Both the position numbers and the translations under genes were made by a program. A stretch of DNA of 33,338 nucleotides, from assembly GCA_026982655.1 (NCBI GenBank), contig JALSGO010000009.1, forward strand, positions 1 through 33,338, given 5' to 3'. The DNA is from Candidatus Bipolaricaulota bacterium. GTDB lineage: Bacteria > Bipolaricaulota > Bipolaricaulia > RBG-16-55-9. Below are positions 26,263 through 33,338 of the stretch, piece by piece. How positions within the stretch are numbered: the stretch's first letter is position 1; each line of letters begins with the position of its first letter. The notes under the pieces were generated by a model. The model was not told the origin of the DNA and did no database searches. It worked only from the letters and a program-made list of their open reading frames with translations.

Positions 26263-27345
26263 ATGAAGAAGTGGTATGCGATCCAGACCCAGGCCGGGTC
26301 GGAGCTCAAGGTCAAGGAAGAGCTGGAGAAGCGCGTTCGGGAGCAGGGCCTCGAGGAGAAGTTTGAGGCCTTCCGCCTCAACGGCGAGGTGGCGTACTTC
26401 CTCGCGCCCGTGGAAGAGGTGATCACCGCCAAGAGCCACCGCGGGCGGGCGGCGGAGTACCGCGTACCCTACGAGTACAAGCTGGCCATCGAGCCCAATC
26501 AACGCATCAAGCGCGGGGATCTTCTGGCGGTCAAACCCGAACGCTGCATCGAGTACGACGCCAAGGTGGTGAGCGTCGAGACCCTCCAGCGGGTCATCAT
26601 CGAGCTTACGAACCGCAACGAGGAAGTCTACCTGATCCCGGAGGACAAGCGGATCCGGCGGGACATCCGCGTGGGCGAGAAGGTGCCCGCCAACGTCCCC
26701 TTAACCAGCGACCGCGACCCGCGCTTCTTCACCAAGGTGAAGGGGAAGGTGGTGGACCGCTCGCGGGTGAAGCGCATCGTCTTGGAGCGCGAGGACGGCG
26801 AGCGGGTCGTCGAGGAGATCCCCGAGCACTACGCCGTACGGCTCAAGGAGGGGATGCAACTGCGCAAGGGGGACCTCCTCGAGAAGGAGCACCGCCTCTA
26901 CTCGAAAGCCTCCGGGATGGTCAAGGTCAAGGAGTACAAGGACAAGCGGGTGGTGACCGTCCAGCGGATCGAGAAGCGTCGCCTCTTCCCCGGATACGTC
27001 TTCACCAAGGCCGAGATGAGCGAGGAGGTGCTGGGGCTCCTCGACGGGATCAAGGCGAGGTTCGTGGGCGACCCGCCGCTGCCCGTCCCCGACGAGGACA
27101 TGAAGGTCGTCCAGCGCAAGGCAGGCGTGCTCGAGGTGCCCACCGCGCCGAAGCGCGAGGGCCCGGTCATCGAGGTCGACTTCGAGCCGGGCGAGGTGGT
27201 GCGCATCGTCGAGGGTCCGTTTGCGGACTTCACGGGCGAGATCCGCGAGATCGACAAGGAGAACGAGGAAGTCACCGTCATGGTCAAGATCTTCGGGCGC
27301 GAGACCCCTGTGAAATTGAGCTTCGACGGGATCGAAAAGCTCTAA
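26263..27345 (+). CDS. nusG: Transcription termination/antitermination factor NusG with large internal insertion (360 aa)
   Basis: KKWYAIQTQAGSELKVKEEL... RLFPGYVFTKAEMSEEV... DFEPGEVVRIVEGPFADFTGEIREID (KOW); insertion about aa 58-230. Confidence 0.95.
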   Translation: MKKWYAIQTQAGSELKVKEELEKRVREQGLEEKFEAFRLNGEVAYFLAPVEEVITAKSHRGRAAEYRVPYEYKLAIEPNQRIKRGDLLAVKPERCIEYDAKVVSVETLQRVIIELTNRNEEVYLIPEDKRIRRDIRVGEKVPANVPLTSDRDPRFFTKVKGKVVDRSRVKRIVLEREDGERVVEEIPEHYAVRLKEGMQLRKGDLLEKEHRLYSKASGMVKVKEYKDKRVVTVQRIEKRRLFPGYVFTKAEMSEEVLGLLDGIKARFVGDPPLPVPDEDMKVVQRKAGVLEVPTAPKREGPVIEVDFEPGEVVRIVEGPFADFTGEIREIDKENEEVTVMVKIFGRETPVKLSFDGIEKL

Positions 27346-27358
27346 GCTTGGGGGCGAT

Positions 27359-27437
27359 CCGCGGTCAGCTCAGCCTTCAGCCAGAGGACCGAGCGCTAAG
27401 GGGCGACAGCGGAGGGAGTGCTGAGAGCGGACCGCGG
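27359..27437 (+). promoter_or_regulatory. Structured rplK leader: nested inverted repeats CCGCGGTC...GACCGCGG and CTCAGC...GCTGAG
   Basis: Arms 27359-27366/27430-27437 and 27369-27374/27420-27425, immediately upstream of rplK. Confidence 0.5.
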
Positions 27438-27463
27438 AGGGCTCCTTAAAGGAAGGGATTCGT

Positions 27464-27916
27464 ATGGCGACGATACCGGCACCGGGAAAGCGCGTAGAAG
27501 CCGTGATCAAGCTGCAGATCCCCGCGGGCGGGGCGACCCCCGCGCCGCCGGTCGGCCCCGCGTTGGGCGAACACAAGGTCAACATCATGGACTTCTGCAA
27601 GCGCTTCAATGACGCCACCAAGGACCAGGAGAAGGGCCTGCTCATCCCGGTCCAGATCTACGTGTATCACGACAAGAGCTTCGACTTCGTGCTCAAGAAG
27701 CCGCCGGCCTCGGAGCTGTTAAAGCGCGCGGCGGGGATCCCCAAGGGCTCCGGGGTCCCGCACACCCAGAAGGTGGGGCGCGTCACGAGGGAGCAGCTCA
27801 AGAAGATCGCCGAGATCAAGATGCCCGACCTCAACACGGACGACCTCGAGGCCGCCATGCGCATCCTCGAGGGGACGGCGCGCAACATGGGCATCGAAGT
27901 GGTGGAGGGGAGCTGA
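27464..27916 (+). CDS. rplK: 50S ribosomal protein L11
   Basis: [70 protein letters not shown]. Confidence 0.98.
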   Translation: MATIPAPGKRVEAVIKLQIPAGGATPAPPVGPALGEHKVNIMDFCKRFNDATKDQEKGLLIPVQIYVYHDKSFDFVLKKPPASELLKRAAGIPKGSGVPHTQKVGRVTREQLKKIAEIKMPDLNTDDLEAAMRILEGTARNMGIEVVEGS

Positions 27917-27921
27917 CGACC

Positions 27922-28662
27922 ATGGCCACGAAGACCGAGCTACGACTGCGGAAGAGACACGGACGCCGCTACGCGGAGGTCGCCCAGAAGGTCGACCGCT
28001 CCCGCCTCTACTCGGTGGACGAAGCGATCGCGCTGCTCAAGGAGACGGCGAGCGCCCGGTTCGACGAGGCCGCCGAGGCCGTCTTCCAGCTCGGGGTCGA
28101 CCCGCGACGCAACGAACACCGCATCCGGGGGACGGTCACCCTCCCCCACGGGACGGGGCGGTCCGTCACCGTGCTGGCCTTCGCCAAGGGCGAGGCCCTC
28201 AAGGAGGCCGAGGAGGCCGGGGCGGACTACGTCGGCGGCGAGGATCTGGTGAAGAGGATCGAGGAGGGGTGGCTCGAGTTCGACCGCGTGGTGGCCACGC
28301 CCGACATGATGGGCATCGTGAGCCGTCTGGGCCGCATCCTGGGTCCGCGGGGCCTGATGCCCTCCCCGAAGACGGGGACGGTCACCAAGGAGATCGGCCA
28401 GGCCATCAAGGAGATCAAGCAAGGGAAGCTCGAGTTCCGCGTGGACGAGTACGGCCAGGTCCACTCGATCTTCGGACGGGTCTCCTTCCCCGAGGAGCAC
28501 TTGAAAGAGAACCTGTTAGCGCTGGCGGCGGCCATCTTGGACGAAAAACCCGAAGACGTCCGGGGCCGCTACGTCCGGCGCGTGGCCGTCTCCACCACCA
28601 TGGGGCCGGGCATCAAGGTCGACCCGGATGAGGTCGTGCGCCTGGCAGGGGAGAGGATCTGA
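27922..28662 (+). CDS. rplA: 50S ribosomal protein L1
   Basis: [37 protein letters not shown]...[31 protein letters not shown]. Confidence 0.98.
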   Translation: MATKTELRLRKRHGRRYAEVAQKVDRSRLYSVDEAIALLKETASARFDEAAEAVFQLGVDPRRNEHRIRGTVTLPHGTGRSVTVLAFAKGEALKEAEEAGADYVGGEDLVKRIEEGWLEFDRVVATPDMMGIVSRLGRILGPRGLMPSPKTGTVTKEIGQAIKEIKQGKLEFRVDEYGQVHSIFGRVSFPEEHLKENLLALAAAILDEKPEDVRGRYVRRVAVSTTMGPGIKVDPDEVVRLAGERI

Positions 28663-28663
28663 G

Positions 28664-29332
28664 ATGCCGACCGCGGAAAAAGAGCGCATGCTGGAGGAGT
28701 TGGAAGAGCGCTTCCAGCGCTCGCAGGCGCTGGTCTTTACGGGCTTTCGGGGGCTTACGGCCAACGAGATGGTCGAGCTCCGCAGGGAGCTTCGCAAAGC
28801 GAATATAGAGTACAAGGTCATCAAGAACCGGCTGGCGAAGATCGCCGCCCAGCGGGTCGGGCTCGACATCGACCCCCTCCTGGACGGCCCCACCGGGATC
28901 TGCTTCGGCTACGACGACCCCGCCTTGGCCTTCAAGGTGGCGGTGGAGTTGGCCAAGCGCTTCGAGAAGTACGAGGTCCGGGGCGGGATCAGCGAGGGGC
29001 AGCTCGTGGACGCCGAGGGGGCCAAGGAGTTAGCCTCCCTGCCCTCGCGCGAGGAGTTGTTGGCGCGCCTGGCCGGGGCCTTCCAAGGGCCCATCCAGGG
29101 CTTCGCCGGCGCCCTCAACGCCTTGATCCGGGAGCTCGTGACCGTCCTGAACGAGGTGGCCAAGGTGAAGCCCGACGAGACCGCCCCCGCCGCTGCGGAA
29201 ACCGCCGGAGCCGAAGCGGGGCCCGCAGCCGGGGGAGCGAAGGCGAAGGCCGAAGCCCAAGAGCCGGCGGAAGGACAACCCGAAGAACCCGAAGAACCCG
29301 AGCAAGCGAAAGAGGAGAGTGAAGCATCATGA
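28664..29332 (+). CDS. rplJ: 50S ribosomal protein L10 with Ala/Glu/Pro-rich C-terminal tail
   Basis: [48 protein letters not shown]...; start ATG 28664. Confidence 0.95.
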   Translation: MPTAEKERMLEELEERFQRSQALVFTGFRGLTANEMVELRRELRKANIEYKVIKNRLAKIAAQRVGLDIDPLLDGPTGICFGYDDPALAFKVAVELAKRFEKYEVRGGISEGQLVDAEGAKELASLPSREELLARLAGAFQGPIQGFAGALNALIRELVTVLNEVAKVKPDETAPAAAETAGAEAGPAAGGAKAKAEAQEPAEGQPEEPEEPEQAKEESEAS

Positions 29333-29715
29333 CGATGACGGCGGAAGACATCCTCGAGGCGATCGACAACATGACGGTCAAGGACCTCCACGCGCTGGTC
29401 AAGGCGCTGGAGGAGAAGTACGGGGTCAGCGCCCAGGCCGCGGTGGCCGTAGCCGCGGTGCCCGGGGCCGCCGCCGGAGCGGCGGGAGCGGAGGCGGCTG
29501 CGCCCTCCACGGTGAAGGTCGTGCTCACGAACGCCGGCCAGCAGAAGGTCCAAGTCATCAAGAAGGTGAAGGAGATCACCGGCAAGGGGCTCAAGGAGTG
29601 CAAGGAGCTGGTGGACAACCTCCCCGCCGTGCTCAAGGAGGGCATCAGCCCCGAAGAAGCGGAGCAACTCAAGGCGCAACTCCAAGAGCTGGGCGCGGAA
29701 GTCGAAGTACAGTGA
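29329..29715 (+). CDS. rplL: 50S ribosomal protein L7/L12
   Basis: [29 protein letters not shown]...[56 protein letters not shown]; 4-nt overlap with rplJ. Confidence 0.97.
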   Translation: MTMTAEDILEAIDNMTVKDLHALVKALEEKYGVSAQAAVAVAAVPGAAAGAAGAEAAAPSTVKVVLTNAGQQKVQVIKKVKEITGKGLKECKELVDNLPAVLKEGISPEEAEQLKAQLQELGAEVEVQ

Positions 29716-29813
29716 AGCGGTTAGCGGTCCGCTTGCCGCTTTCCTACGGCTGATGGCTGGCCGCTGATCGCTGCTGGCGGAAAGCTCTCATTCCCCAAGG
29801 AGGGGCATCGACT

Positions 29814-33167
<3,354 letters not shown>

Positions 33168-33178
33168 CGGGGCCTACC

Positions 33179-33338
33179 GTGACGCTGGGCGACCTCCTCA
33201 ACCCGGTCACCGTCTCACTGGCCATCTTCGTTGTCGCGTACATCCTCCTGTCTCTCGATAAGATCCATCGGACGATCATCAGCCTGGCGGGCGCCACCGC
33301 GATGGTCTTCGCCGGGAAGTTCTTGGGGTTTAGCGATA
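33179..33338 (+). CDS. Probable ArsB/NhaD-type (ion transporter superfamily) permease, N-terminal fragment truncated at the window edge
   Basis: Manual translation from GTG 33179: MTLGDLLNPVTVSLAIFVVAYILLSLDKIHRTIISLAGATAMVFAGKFLGFSD; hydrophobic segment followed by DKIHRTIISLAGA, reminiscent of ArsB/NhaD N-termini. Confidence 0.6.
   Translation, partial: MTLGDLLNPVTVSLAIFVVAYILLSLDKIHRTIISLAGATAMVFAGKFLGFSD

Overview
High-GC bacterial chromosomal window made almost entirely of housekeeping genes. Likely organisation: a divergent lipoprotein (minus) and enoyl-CoA hydratase-like gene (plus); csp; infA; a minus-strand block yacL-like PIN/TRAM, ispD, active M16 peptidase, inactive M16 peptidase; prmC plus an FtsE/FtsX-like pair; a minus-strand envelope block (GT4, GT2, alkaline-phosphatase-superfamily hydrolase); guaA divergent from hflK-hflC; cobB divergent from a trpF-trpB-trpA-aroK-aroB-aroQ aromatic block; a small RHH protein; tRNA-Thr(TGT), tRNA-Tyr(GTA), tRNA-Thr(GGT), tuf, rpmG, tRNA-Trp, secE, nusG, rplK, rplA, rplJ, rplL, rpoB. 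No CRISPR, rRNA, transposon or phage signal was seen. The most notable observations are: (1) rpoB is followed after 11 nt by an apparent ArsB/NhaD-type permease instead of rpoC; (2) RpoB lacks the canonical GPGGLTRERAGF fork-loop-2 motif; (3) EF-Tu has a non-canonical switch I (SKILTV in place of RGITI); (4) NusG carries a ~170-aa insertion inside the NGN domain; (5) an FtsE-like ATPase has lost all recognisable catalytic motifs but stays paired with an FtsX-like permease; (6) a 10-nt perfect inverted repeat in the csp leader could occlude the ribosome-binding region; (7) a lipoprotein promoter has consensus -35/-10 boxes but a 14-nt spacer containing a C7 tract; (8) cobB and trpF appear to have near-leaderless divergent promoters. 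Everything here is read by eye from sequence and the ORF track; no searches or folding were run.
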